This document shows, in pieces, positions 1 through 10,500 of a stretch of 64,000 nt of DNA. This DNA is from UBA1447 sp002329225 (GTDB taxonomy: Bacteria > Bacillota > Clostridia > Oscillospirales > Acutalibacteraceae). Position 1 is the stretch's first letter; each line of letters starts with the position of its first letter. A program made the position numbers and the translations under genes. The stretch covers positions 1 to 64,000 of the forward strand of contig JBMNVN010000005.1 of NCBI GenBank assembly GCA_050946835.1. Direction: 5' to 3'. The notes beneath the pieces are model-generated. The model saw nothing but the letters and a program-made list of their open reading frames with translations, did no database searches and had not been told where the DNA came from.

Positions 1-3000
1 ATTGGTCGCCAACCGTACCCGCTACGGTACCTGCTCAGGACACCACCTATACTGCCCAGTGGACTGCCAATCAGTATACAATCAGCTTTAATTCCAATGG
101 CGGTTCCGCAGTGGGTTCTATAACACAAAACTACAACACTAATGTAAACGAACCTGCGGCACCTGCCCGCACCGGATATATTTTCGCCGGTTGGTATTCC
201 GATTCCGGCCTGACAAATGCGGTTACCTGGCCTTACACCCTGGGCGCTTCCGATGTGACTTTCTACGCGGATTGGAGTCTCGGCAGTTTCAACCTTACCT
301 TTGATGCCAACGGCGGTACGGGCGGCTCGGGTCCGACCCCGACCCCGTACGGTACAAGCATAACCGCCCCGATGGTCACAAGAACGGGCTATACCTTCAA
401 CGGCTGGTTGCCGGCTGTACCTCCTACCATGCCTGCTGCGGATTCCACATACACCGCCCAGTGGACTATAAATCAATATACAGTCAACTTTAACTCCAAC
501 GGCGGCAGTGCAGTAGATTCTATTACGCAGAACTACAATACTGATGTTGCCAAACCCGCAGATCCGACCAAGGAAGGATATACTTTCGCCGGCTGGTATT
601 CCGATTCCGGTTTGACCACGGCGGTTACCTGGCCCTACACTTTAGGCGCTTCCGATGTGACTTTCTACGCTAAGTGGACAGTAAACAATTATAATATCAC
701 CTTTGATGCCAACGGCGGTACGGGCGGCACGGGCCCGACTTCCATGGCTTACGGTTCGGCTCTGAGCGCCCCCTCAGTCAGCAGAACGGGTTATACTTTC
801 AACGGCTGGTTGCCTGAAGTACCCGATACCGTTCCTGCGGCAGATACGACTTATGTTGCCCAGTGGACCATAAAACAATATACCGTAAGCTTTAATTCCA
901 ATGGCGGTTCCGCAGTGGGCTCTATAACACAAAACTACGGCACTGATGTTGCCAAGCCTGCTGATCCCGCTAAAACGGGCTATACTTTCGGCGGTTGGTA
1001 TTCCGATTCCGGTTTGACAACGGCGGTTATCTGGCCTTACACTTTAGGCGCTTCCGATGTGACTTTCTACGCCAAGTGGACTATAAACCAATACACGGTG
1101 AGCTTTAACTCCAACGGCGGTTCCGCAGTGGGTTCTATAACACAAAACTACGGCACGGATGTTGCCAAGCCTGCCGATCCCGCTAAAACGGGCTATATTT
1201 TCGCCGGTTGGTATTCCGACTCCGGTCTGACAACGGCGGTCACCTGGCCCCACACCTTAACGGCTGATGTCACTTTCTATGCCAAGTGGGGTGTCGGCAG
1301 TGTGAACATTACCTTTGACGCCAACGGCGGTGAAGGCGGTACCGGACCGACCTCGATGACTGTAGGCGCACCCTTGAGTGCTCCGGTTGTTACCAGAGAC
1401 GGCTACGTGTTCGCAGGTTGGGATCCCGAAGTGCCCACAACGGTACCTGCTCAAAGTACTGTCTACACGGCGCAATGGACCCTTACTGAAGTTGATGTTA
1501 CCATGGACGGCGATGACTTTGTTGTCAGTATCGGCGGTTGGACAAGCACAAACAAATATCAAATCTGGACCTATCAACAGGTCACAAGCGATAGTGTGCT
1601 TTCGGGCGAGAGTGATCTTAAGGCCGACCAGTGGATACTTTCCATGTCTTATGCCGACAGCGACGACGGCATCTTGCAGCCTAACGGCAATATTGCCTTT
1701 ACAATCCCGGTATTCCCGTCCTCCACGGAGAACTATGTTATAGCGGTGAGGATAGCGGATGAGAATTACAACTTTGTGTCCGAACTGCGCAACGCCTATA
1801 CGCCTGACGATGTGCTCCAGGTTGTCATTACTAAAGTCATTGTTGACGGAGCGGTAACCACCGGCTATGAACTGAAGAAAATTGAGCCGGGCGCAAGCAT
1901 TAACATTCAGGTTGTCGGCAACAATGTAGCCGGTATCGAGTATCAGGCTGAGGTTCTTTCGGGTACGTCATCCACATTGCTTACGGCGACAAGCGACGGT
2001 GTGTACGATTGGGATATTTCCGCCTTGGATCCCGGAATTTATGAAGTTGAGTTTACCGCATCTAACGGCGGCAGCCAGGCGGCCTTTACCGTTGACTTTG
2101 AACTCTATGCACCGGCCTCAAGTGTTGACTTCGGTCTGCTCAATTCCATGACGAGCGCCTACGCAAACGGTACCGTCAGCGTAACTCCGAACTATGAAAA
2201 CGGAACATTCTCCTTCCGCTTACGTGAACCCGGCCGAGATCCGCTCTATACCTCCCCTGAATACAGTGCGGACGGACCCTTTGATTACGCTTACAGCGCT
2301 CCCGGAGTCTATTATGTCTATGGCTTGGTGACGAGGGACGGTATAATCGGAACCGAAAAGGTCTATGATGACGGAATCATAAATACTCTGGTAATACCCA
2401 GAGGTACTCCCGGCGGCTCAGCTACTATGACCCTGACAGCCGACAAACCCTTACCTGATATAGAAAAAGGTACGGCCATTGAGTTCACGGCTGAAACCAC
2501 GGGCCTTGTGGGTACACCCGAGTACTCTTTCTGGCGCTATGACGCAACCGGCTATGTGCTGATACAGGATTGGAGTACGGACAACACCCTTGATTGGACT
2601 CCTGCAAGAATCGGTTCTTACACCATTGAAGCAAGAGCTAAAGGCGAAGGAGCGGGTTCGTACGAAATCAGAAAGTTCCTGGATGTCAATATCTACTACA
2701 CCAACGAAGAAAAGGCGAATGTCACCGCTATTACGCTCAATACCGCAGAACTCAATGCAAATGCCGAGGCAAAAATGCCGATAGTTCTGAAAGCCAACGC
2801 AACAGCAAGTAACAGCGATGAAATCCTCTACAAGTTCCTTGTTTATGATGAGAATATGAGGGAGATTCGCTTGAGAGATTACTCTATTAATCCTACCTGC
2901 GTATGGACGCCGAGAAAAGCGGGTCTGACTTATACCATATCCGTAATGGTTAAGAGCCAGCACTCTTTCGGTAGATATGATGCCATTGAGTCCTTTGAAA

Positions 3001-3011
3001 TTACGGTGTAA
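1..3011 (+). CDS. InlB B-repeat secreted surface protein, 5'-truncated by window edge (paralog A)
   Basis: The reading frame is open from base 3, so the gene begins upstream of the window; the GTG near 111 is only an internal valine. The visible part starts in the tail of one repeat and then shows seven full 60-75-residue repeats of the InlB B-repeat (Listeria-Bacteroides, Flg_new) type. These have the usual pattern of a YTVSF-like strand, NGG, a GYTFxGW core and a closing AKW or AQW. Two kinds alternate: an SDSGLTTAVTW kind and a shorter GGTGGxGPT kind. From about base 1490 follows a roughly 500-residue region of Ig-like modules shared with the next two genes, including SFWRYDATG and VWTPRKAGL signatures. 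No LPXTG motif, SLH domain or C-terminal membrane anchor is present, so the mode of attachment is unknown. Adhesion or extracellular matrix function is inferred from the repeat family. Confidence 0.85.
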   Translation, partial: WSPTVPATVPAQDTTYTAQWTANQYTISFNSNGGSAVGSITQNYNTNVNEPAAPARTGYIFAGWYSDSGLTNAVTWPYTLGASDVTFYADWSLGSFNLTFDANGGTGGSGPTPTPYGTSITAPMVTRTGYTFNGWLPAVPPTMPAADSTYTAQWTINQYTVNFNSNGGSAVDSITQNYNTDVAKPADPTKEGYTFAGWYSDSGLTTAVTWPYTLGASDVTFYAKWTVNNYNITFDANGGTGGTGPTSMAYGSALSAPSVSRTGYTFNGWLPEVPDTVPAADTTYVAQWTIKQYTVSFNSNGGSAVGSITQNYGTDVAKPADPAKTGYTFGGWYSDSGLTTAVIWPYTLGASDVTFYAKWTINQYTVSFNSNGGSAVGSITQNYGTDVAKPADPAKTGYIFAGWYSDSGLTTAVTWPHTLTADVTFYAKWGVGSVNITFDANGGEGGTGPTSMTVGAPLSAPVVTRDGYVFAGWDPEVPTTVPAQSTVYTAQWTLTEVDVTMDGDDFVVSIGGWTSTNKYQIWTYQQVTSDSVLSGESDLKADQWILSMSYADSDDGILQPNGNIAFTIPVFPSSTENYVIAVRIADENYNFVSELRNAYTPDDVLQVVITKVIVDGAVTTGYELKKIEPGASINIQVVGNNVAGIEYQAEVLSGTSSTLLTATSDGVYDWDISALDPGIYEVEFTASNGGSQAAFTVDFELYAPASSVDFGLLNSMTSAYANGTVSVTPNYENGTFSFRLREPGRDPLYTSPEYSADGPFDYAYSAPGVYYVYGLVTRDGIIGTEKVYDDGIINTLVIPRGTPGGSATMTLTADKPLPDIEKGTAIEFTAETTGLVGTPEYSFWRYDATGYVLIQDWSTDNTLDWTPARIGSYTIEARAKGEGAGSYEIRKFLDVNIYYTNEEKANVTAITLNTAELNANAEAKMPIVLKANATASNSDEILYKFLVYDENMREIRLRDYSINPTCVWTPRKAGLTYTISVMVKSQHSFGRYDAIESFEITV

Positions 3012-3047
3012 ACTCCGATTAATATTGACCGACAATTAAGTTTTAAG

Positions 3048-3082
3048 GGCCCCCGGTTCTATCGCCGGGGGCCTCGTTTTTA
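3048..3082 (+). terminator. Rho-independent terminator of paralog A
   Basis: A perfect 9-bp GC-rich stem (GGCCCCCGG paired with CCGGGGGCC) with an 8-base loop is followed by TCGTTTTT, 37 bases after the stop codon. Confidence 0.9.
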
Positions 3083-3194
3083 AGAAAAAAACAGTGACCA
3101 CAAGATATTGTGCTTAATAAAAGGGCAATAACAATTGTAAAAAAACTTTTTAAAATAGCCCTGAGATTTTTAATGTGTTTTTATATTATAAATA

Positions 3195-3223
3195 TTGACA
3201 ACCGGCATTGGCGGTGTTATAGT
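3195..3223 (+). promoter_or_regulatory. Sigma-A promoter of paralog B
   Basis: TTGACA at 3195-3200 and TATAGT at 3218-3223 are separated by 17 bp, about 95 bp before the start codon. The 308-bp gap between genes A and B otherwise holds only the A terminator and a leader with a small GGGGGTATATCCTCC dyad. Confidence 0.8.
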
Positions 3224-3319
3224 AAAGGTGAATAAGGGGGTATATCCTCCGATTGTCGTATTATCCCGCAAATGACCTGAAAGCGTTACTTATACCAGAA
3301 CTTGTTAGGGGGAAGAGTT

Positions 3320-6300
3320 ATGAAAAGATTCAAGAAAGAGCTCAGCTGGCTGTTGGTGACCGCCCTGGTTGTCTCCAGCCTGGTTGTCGGTTTTGCTCAG
3401 CTTAAAACCGAAGCGGCACCGATATGGGGCACCGGCTTTTTCAAGCTGGAGATTCCAATCGACAGCAACAGCGGCACAAGTTCACCGGGCAACAGCCGCG
3501 GTACGAACTCCAGTTTCCGTCTGCAACTGATTAACGCCAGCAGCGGCATAGTCGGCAGTACGAGCGACAACGTCATATCGGGTACCAACACCGGATATGG
3601 TGACCCGCTGGAAAACGGACAGACGACCACCTACTCCTCTTTCGGCGCCGGCGGCAAGGTGGCGGTTATTCATTCTGAAATGGGTGCTATTACCGTCAAC
3701 AATACGATAAAACAGATGCAGTTGGTCTGTACGAATTATACGGACGACTGGTGGTTTGCCGATGTAAGGCTGTATTATTCCACAACCGGCAATAATGCCA
3801 ACTGGGTACAGATTACCTCCGGCGGTTGGCAAGCTGCAGGTGGTACGGGTACATGGAACATCAGCAACGATTGGTTTGTCAACAACAACAGAACCCTCAC
3901 CTTTAACTCAAACGGCGGCAGTGCAGGCAACATAGTCTATGATGCCATACCGGGGCAGACTATATCCTCACCCTCCTCCGCAGGCACCAGAACAGGCTAT
4001 ACTTATGCCGGTTGGAGCGGAGTGCCGGCCAGAATGCCTAATGCCAATTCCACATACTATGCCCAGTGGACCCCCATTACATATACCGTTGCATATAACG
4101 GCAACGGGAATACGGGGGGCAGCACGGCAAGCTCTTCCCACACCTATGACGCTGCAAAGAATTTGACGAATAACGGCTTTACCAAGACGGGTTATAATTT
4201 TGCCGGATGGAATACCGCAGCCGGCGGCACAGGCACAAGCTACTCAAACGGACAGAGCGTTACAAACCTTGCCAACACCCAAGGAGCAACGGTTACCCTG
4301 TATGCCCAGTGGACCCCCATTACATATACTGTTGCATATAACGGCAACGGCAACACGGGGGGCAGCACGGCAAGTTCTTCCCACACCTATGACGCTGCAA
4401 AGAATCTGACTGCCAACGGGTTTACCAGAACAGGCTATACTTTTGCCGGATGGAATACCGCGGCAAACGGCAGCGGCACAAGCTATACCAACGGGCAGAG
4501 TGTTACAAATCTTACTACCACACAGGGTGCCACGGTTACTCTGTATGCCCAGTGGACAATCAACTATTATAACCTGACCTATGATGCCAATGGAGGCACG
4601 GGCGGATCGGGGCCGACATCCACGGCTTACGGCACTGCTCTCAATCCTCCGACAGTTACCAGAACGGGCCACACCTTCAACGGCTGGTCCCCGCCGGTGC
4701 CTTCCACTATGCCGGCGGCTAACTCCACATACACCGCCCAGTGGACTGCAAACACATACAATGTCGTCTTTAACGGCAACGGCAACACGGGCGGTACCAT
4801 GAGCGCCCAAGGGATTACATACGGCTCTACCGCCAACCTGACCGCAAACGCATTTACAAAGACCGGCTACAACTTTGCCGGTTGGAACACGGCGTCAGAC
4901 GGCAGCGGCACCGCTTATGCAAACCAGGCAAGTTACGGTCCCATGGGTGCTTCCGATGTTACCTTGTATGCCCAGTGGAGTATCGGCAGCTATAACCTGA
5001 CCTTTGATGCCAACGGCGGTACGGGCGGTACCGGCCCGACACCTACCCAGTACGGAGCATCTATAAGTGCCCCGACGGTCACAAGAACGGGCTATACCTT
5101 CAACGGCTGGGTTCCGGCTGTACCTCCCACCATGCCCGGAGCGGACTCCACCTATGTGGCTCAATGGACCGTAAACCAATATACCGTGAGCTTTGATTCC
5201 AACGGCGGTTCTGCAGTGAATGCAATTACACAAAACTACGGCACCCAAGTTGCCAAGCCCACGGATCCGACAAAGACCGGTCACACTTTTGACGGCTGGT
5301 ATTCCGACAGCGGTCTGACAACTGCGGTTACCTGGCCCTATACCATGGGTGCTTCCGATGTGACTTTCTACGCCAAGTGGACGGTCAACAATTACAATAT
5401 CACCTTTGATGCCAACGGCGGCACAGGCGGCACGGGCCCGACTTCCATGGCCTACGGTTCGGCTCTGAGCGCCCCCACGGTGACCAGAACGGGCTACACT
5501 TTCAGCCATTGGTCGCCAACCGTACCCGCTACGGTACCTGCTCAGGACACCACCTATACTGCCCAGTGGACTGCCAATCAGTATACAATCAGCTTTAATT
5601 CCAATGGCGGTTCCGCAGTGGGTTCTATAACACAGGCTTACGGCACCGATGTTTCCAAGCCTGCGGATCCAACTAAACTTGATTATGCGTTCGACGGCTG
5701 GTATTCCGATGCCGGTTTGACAACTGCGGTTACCTGGCCCTATACCATGGGTGCGGCAAACGTGACTTTCTATGCAAAGTGGAGCGTTACCGGAATGAGT
5801 GTTGCCATGAGCGGTGATGACTTCATCGTCTACATCAACGGCTGGACAAACACAAGCGAATATCAGATTTGGACTTATCAACAGGTAACGAGTGACGATG
5901 TGCTTTCGGGCGATACGAATGTTAAAAAAGACCAGTGGATACTTTCCATGGCCTATACCGCAGGCGCCGACGGTACCCCGGAACCGGACGGCTCAATCTC
6001 CTTTACTATTCCGGTATTCACCTCCTCCACTCCGAACTATATCATAGCGGTAAGGGTTGTGGATGAAAACGGCAACTTTGTGAAAGAAATCAGAGATGCC
6101 TACACCCCCGCAGGAGTGGGAGAAGCGGTTATTACAAAAGTCATGGTTGACGGAGCGGTTACCACGGGCTACGAACTAAAAGAAATTAAAACCGGTGCGA
6201 GTGTGGATATTGAGGTAGTCGGCAACGATGTTGCTAACCTTGTCTATTCCGCCGAGGTTGTCAACGGAGTATCGCCCACCGCTTTGACCGGTAACGGCAA

Positions 6301-7339
6301 CGAATTTAACTGGGATATTTCCGCTCTTCAGCCGGGTATCTATCTGATTGAACTGTCTGCTACAAACGGCAGTACAACGGATAAGAAGTTAGTGGAGTTT
6401 GAACTTTACGCAGCGGCTCCGGCAGTGAATTTCGGCGTACTTAACTCCATGGCCGTTGCTTACTCGAACGGCAATGTCAGTGTCACACCGAACTTCACCA
6501 ACGGAACGTTCTGCTACTACTTGCATGAACCGGGCCGCAGATCTGCCTACAGCTTGGGCGGCTTTACCACAAATGACCCCATAGACTATGCTTATGAGGC
6601 TCCCGGTATATATCAATTGGCAGGCTTTGTGACCAGAGGAGGAGCCGGAGTAGGAGCACCGGTCGGCACCGAAAACGCCTATTATGACGAAGAAGTCAGT
6701 TATGACGACGGTATGGTAAAGACCCTTGTCATCCCGAGGACAGGCGGCGGAACGGTCAGCGTTACGCTCAGCGGCCCGCAGGGCAGTGTTGCAAAAGGCA
6801 CTGCGCTGCAGATTACGGCACAGTCGCAGGGTATAACGGGTACGGCTAAATACTCCTTCTGGCGTTATGATGCCAACGGCACCGTATTGGTACAGGATTG
6901 GAGCACCGCCGCTACTCTGAATTGGACACCGGGTCGTGTAGGCAGCTACAACATCGAAGTCAGGGTCAAGGGCGACGATGCAGGCTCTTATGAGGCGAAA
7001 GCCAACGTGCTGGTTGAGGTAACATCGGCAACGGAAGCAAAAGCCAACGTAACCTCATTCACCGTCAACAGCGGCTATGTGAGTGCAAACGCCGTAGCGA
7101 AGAAACCTATCTTAATCCAAGCCAATGCAACGGCATCCAGCGGCGAAGACCTGCTGTACAGATTCTATGTTTACGATCCGGACATGAGGGAGAGGACACT
7201 GAAAGAATACTCCGTCAATCCCACCTGTGTATGGACACCGAGAAAAGCGGGTCTGACCTATACTATCTATGTGTTGGTTAAGAGTGAAGATTCCTTCGGT
7301 AAGTTTGACGCAATTCAATCCTTTAATGTGACGGTGTAA
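3320..7339 (+). CDS. InlB B-repeat secreted surface protein (paralog B)
   Basis: The ATG at 3320 follows AGGGGGAAG and starts a clear signal peptide: KRFKK, a hydrophobic core, and a likely cleavage around TEA-AP near residue 34. Residues ~35-195 resemble a PLAT/LH2-like beta-sandwich (FFKLEI, a GTxSxFRLxL strand, a DDWWFADVRLYYS ending); this is a resemblance, not a confirmed hit. Nine InlB B-type repeats follow. Units 2 and 3 are nearly identical at the nucleotide level, indicating recent tandem duplication. The last ~500 residues are the Ig-like region shared with A and C, ending in the CVWTPRKAGLTYTIYVLVKS module. The 1339-residue protein has no sortase motif, SLH domain or C-terminal anchor. 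It is probably exported by Sec and held on the surface by an unknown mechanism. Confidence 0.88.
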   Translation: MKRFKKELSWLLVTALVVSSLVVGFAQLKTEAAPIWGTGFFKLEIPIDSNSGTSSPGNSRGTNSSFRLQLINASSGIVGSTSDNVISGTNTGYGDPLENGQTTTYSSFGAGGKVAVIHSEMGAITVNNTIKQMQLVCTNYTDDWWFADVRLYYSTTGNNANWVQITSGGWQAAGGTGTWNISNDWFVNNNRTLTFNSNGGSAGNIVYDAIPGQTISSPSSAGTRTGYTYAGWSGVPARMPNANSTYYAQWTPITYTVAYNGNGNTGGSTASSSHTYDAAKNLTNNGFTKTGYNFAGWNTAAGGTGTSYSNGQSVTNLANTQGATVTLYAQWTPITYTVAYNGNGNTGGSTASSSHTYDAAKNLTANGFTRTGYTFAGWNTAANGSGTSYTNGQSVTNLTTTQGATVTLYAQWTINYYNLTYDANGGTGGSGPTSTAYGTALNPPTVTRTGHTFNGWSPPVPSTMPAANSTYTAQWTANTYNVVFNGNGNTGGTMSAQGITYGSTANLTANAFTKTGYNFAGWNTASDGSGTAYANQASYGPMGASDVTLYAQWSIGSYNLTFDANGGTGGTGPTPTQYGASISAPTVTRTGYTFNGWVPAVPPTMPGADSTYVAQWTVNQYTVSFDSNGGSAVNAITQNYGTQVAKPTDPTKTGHTFDGWYSDSGLTTAVTWPYTMGASDVTFYAKWTVNNYNITFDANGGTGGTGPTSMAYGSALSAPTVTRTGYTFSHWSPTVPATVPAQDTTYTAQWTANQYTISFNSNGGSAVGSITQAYGTDVSKPADPTKLDYAFDGWYSDAGLTTAVTWPYTMGAANVTFYAKWSVTGMSVAMSGDDFIVYINGWTNTSEYQIWTYQQVTSDDVLSGDTNVKKDQWILSMAYTAGADGTPEPDGSISFTIPVFTSSTPNYIIAVRVVDENGNFVKEIRDAYTPAGVGEAVITKVMVDGAVTTGYELKEIKTGASVDIEVVGNDVANLVYSAEVVNGVSPTALTGNGNEFNWDISALQPGIYLIELSATNGSTTDKKLVEFELYAAAPAVNFGVLNSMAVAYSNGNVSVTPNFTNGTFCYYLHEPGRRSAYSLGGFTTNDPIDYAYEAPGIYQLAGFVTRGGAGVGAPVGTENAYYDEEVSYDDGMVKTLVIPRTGGGTVSVTLSGPQGSVAKGTALQITAQSQGITGTAKYSFWRYDANGTVLVQDWSTAATLNWTPGRVGSYNIEVRVKGDDAGSYEAKANVLVEVTSATEAKANVTSFTVNSGYVSANAVAKKPILIQANATASSGEDLLYRFYVYDPDMRERTLKEYSVNPTCVWTPRKAGLTYTIYVLVKSEDSFGKFDAIQSFNVTV

Positions 7340-7369
7340 ACTCCAAGTAATAAATAATCTTCTCTTAAA

Positions 7370-7404
7370 CGCCCCCGGCTGAGAAGCCGGGGGCGTTGCG
7401 CTTT
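7370..7404 (+). terminator. Rho-independent terminator of paralog B
   Basis: An 11-bp stem (CGCCCCCGGCT with AGCCGGGGGCG) and a 4-base loop lie 31 bases after the stop codon, followed by TTGCGCTTTT. Confidence 0.85.
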
Positions 7405-7439
7405 TGATGATGGTAATAAAAGTCTGATAGGAGCATTGT

Positions 7440-7468
7440 TTGACAGAAGAGACATTAGGCGTTATAAT
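7440..7468 (+). promoter_or_regulatory. Sigma-A promoter of paralog C
   Basis: Consensus TTGACA (7440-7445) and TATAAT (7463-7468) with a 17-bp spacer, about 55 bp before the start codon. This is the strongest promoter of the array by match to consensus. Confidence 0.9.
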
Positions 7469-7523
7469 TTAAATGGGGTTTAGTTCGCTAAACACAACAG
7501 CGCTTTATTTTAGGAGGCATTAA

Positions 7524-10500
7524 ATGAAAAAGATGAAAAGAGTTTTGGCTATACTGTTAGCCGTAGTTCTTGTGGCTACGGGTGGAGGATTTAGCCTGAC
7601 GAAAAAAACACCGGCGAGCGCCGTGGTTGAACCTAAGGGCTCGGTAAGTACAACTGCCGGCCCCGGTGCTATTACTTTCTACGTGCCGGAGACAATTTAT
7701 TTGCAGCCCGTAAACGGGAATGCAAATACGTTCCAGTACTATGTTGACTGCGACACTAACGGTGCATTAAACACCCAAAGGGACAAAACCAGCGGAGTAG
7801 TTTATTTCAGCTGCCCCAATGCGGATGCGAACAGTATAAGCATTTCCGCCTCCGGCGCTTCAGTGAACCTCGGTGCAACCACCGCTTCGGGAACGGTGCT
7901 CAGCACTACTGTAACCGGAGGAACGCTTTCAACTGCTATTCCCCAAGGCAGTGTCAGCACTGTTACCTGGACAGTTTCATACAGGATAAACGGTTTGCAA
8001 ATGACCGCCAAGGCGTATTCAGTTGCCTATGCGCCTCCGATTGAACCCATTGCCTCCGGGATAAGAACCTATAATAACGATGGTCTCTTACCCAGCAATA
8101 AATTCGATATTCAAAGCCTTGCCTATGTGGCCGGCATACAGAGCCATGATACAGGCGGACGTCAGGCTAACCGGAGCGGCTGGACTCTGATGCCGATGCT
8201 TGGCACAATTTCGGGCCCAAATAATAATACGGATGCTTCCTATTGGTTTAATGATAGCGGTTCTCCCAGGGGCGGCAACTTCCAAGACCTTGATGGAGGC
8301 GGCAACAATCTTTTGTGTATACTCAACAGCCCTTGGGGCTATGTGACTGTCGACAGGAGCCGATATAGCGACACCAGCCAGATACCGAATTTACGTTACG
8401 GCTTTATGGTAACCAATATTAATAATGCCGAGAGCCTGTATTGGTATGTTGCCGATTACACCTCAGGTGGATATAAGAACAACGGTACAGTGAACCAGAA
8501 CGGAGGCAATTTTGATTCCTGGTGGGGGGGCGATGTTCCGGACAACTGGGTGAAATATGGCAGTCTCAGCGGCAGTCAAACGAAAAATACCGGCATTAAA
8601 GTCGGCGGTCAAAGCGGTCAGCCGATGTTCTACAGGGTGTTGAACGAAGGGACGGGTACCCAGGATGTAACTATTAAAGCCGCTGCCAAAGGTCATCTCA
8701 GCAGTGAGTGGAACGGTACCGTCCATTTATTGAATGTGCGCTTTAACAAGGTCGACAAGAGCACTCTGCGTGCCAATATGCGCACCGCCATAAGCCGCGG
8801 AGCACAGGCGGCGGATTATACGGGTAACTTTACAAACTACGAAAATGCCATCAAGGCTGCAGCCGAAAGCCTGGGCAACCCTACAACAGGCCCTATAAGC
8901 GACACTATTAACTCGACTTTCAATGCCCTGATCCGTAAGACCTATACGGCTACGATTAACCATAAGTTCAATGTCGGGGCATCCACAATAACGGAAACTC
9001 TTACCTTTAATTCAGGCGATTTTGTGACCTTTTCCCCCAACACCTATAGCAACTATGTCATTATGTCTGCAGACGGTTTAAGTACGAGTACTTCAGCCCA
9101 AACCGTTTTAAACCGCGGCAATTTTACACAGAATTTCAACTACAACAAAAAAGAATACTATGTAATATATCACGGCAACGGAGCCACGGGCGGTTCTACA
9201 GCGACCTCTACCCATGCCGAAAACGAAACTAAGCCCCTGACCCTTAACGGCTATACAAGAACGGGATATACCTTTAACGGATGGAATGCACAGGCTAACG
9301 GCGGCGGGGCGTTCTATAATGACGGCCAGAGCGTAACAAATCTGACTTATGCCGACGGCAGAAATTTCGACCTCTACGCCCAATGGGGTATCAACACTTA
9401 TCAGATTATCTTCAATCCCAACGGCGGAGCCGGCTCTATGGCAAACCAAAACATAGTCTACGGTCAATCCGCTACACTTACCCCAAACGGCTTCGGGCGT
9501 ATGCACTACACCTTCCTGGGTTGGAACACGGCGGCCGACGGCAGCGGAACATCTTATGCCAATCAGGCCCTTTACGGCCCAATGGGTGATTCGAATGTGA
9601 CCCTTTATGCTCAGTGGGCACCCAAGCCTTTTTACATTCAGTTTGATTCCAATACCGGCACGGGCAACATGAATGATCTTTTGATTCCCTATGAAGGTTA
9701 TTCAAATCTTACCGGGAATACCTTTACGAAGACCGGTTATTCCTTCATCGGTTGGAATACCCAACCTGACGGGAGCGGTTATTCTTATGCTGACGAGGCA
9801 AATTACGGGCCTATGGGTTCGTCCAATGTGACCCTTTATGCCCGGTGGAACATCAACACCTATTATGTAAACTTTAATTCCAACGGCGGCAGCGGCAGTA
9901 TGAGTCCCCAGGGGATTAATTACGGCGCTTCCGCAAACCTTACAGCCAATACATTCACCAAGACCGGCTACAGCTTTACCGGCTGGAACACCGCCGCTAA
10001 CGGCAGCGGAACATCTTACAACAACCAGGCGAGTTTCGGCCCTATGGGTACTTCCGATGTAACCCTTTATGCACAGTGGAGCATTAATCAATATACAATA
10101 GATTTCAACTCCAACGGCGGCTCTGCTGTTGCCTCCGTTACACAAAATTACGGAACAACCGTTACTAAACCTAACGATCCCGCAAAAACCGGCAATACAT
10201 TTGACGGTTGGTATACCGACTCCGGTCTGACAACGGCAGTTACATGGCCTCACACCATGGGTGCGGAAAACACTACTTTCTATGCCAAGTGGATAGTAAA
10301 TAACTACAACATCACCTTTGATGCCAACGACGGTACGGGCGGCACGGGTCCGACACCCATGCCTTACGGTTCGCAACTCACGGCACCGACGGTAAAAAAG
10401 ACGGGCCATTCCTTTGCGGGCTGGTCTCCGTCCGTACCGGGTACTGTTCCGGCTTACGATGCCGTTTACACAGCGCAGTGGAATGTAAATAAATACACTG

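Noticed and set aside
3224..3319. c-di-GMP riboswitch before paralog B
   Set aside because: A CGCAAATGACCTGAAAGCG stretch looked suggestive, but the conserved core and paired helices could not be assembled.
4895..5881. 328-codon open frame on the minus strand inside paralog B, with similar ones in A and C
   Set aside because: It mirrors the repeat structure and has Cys/Gly/Arg-rich unnatural composition without a ribosome binding site. It is an antisense shadow of the B repeats.
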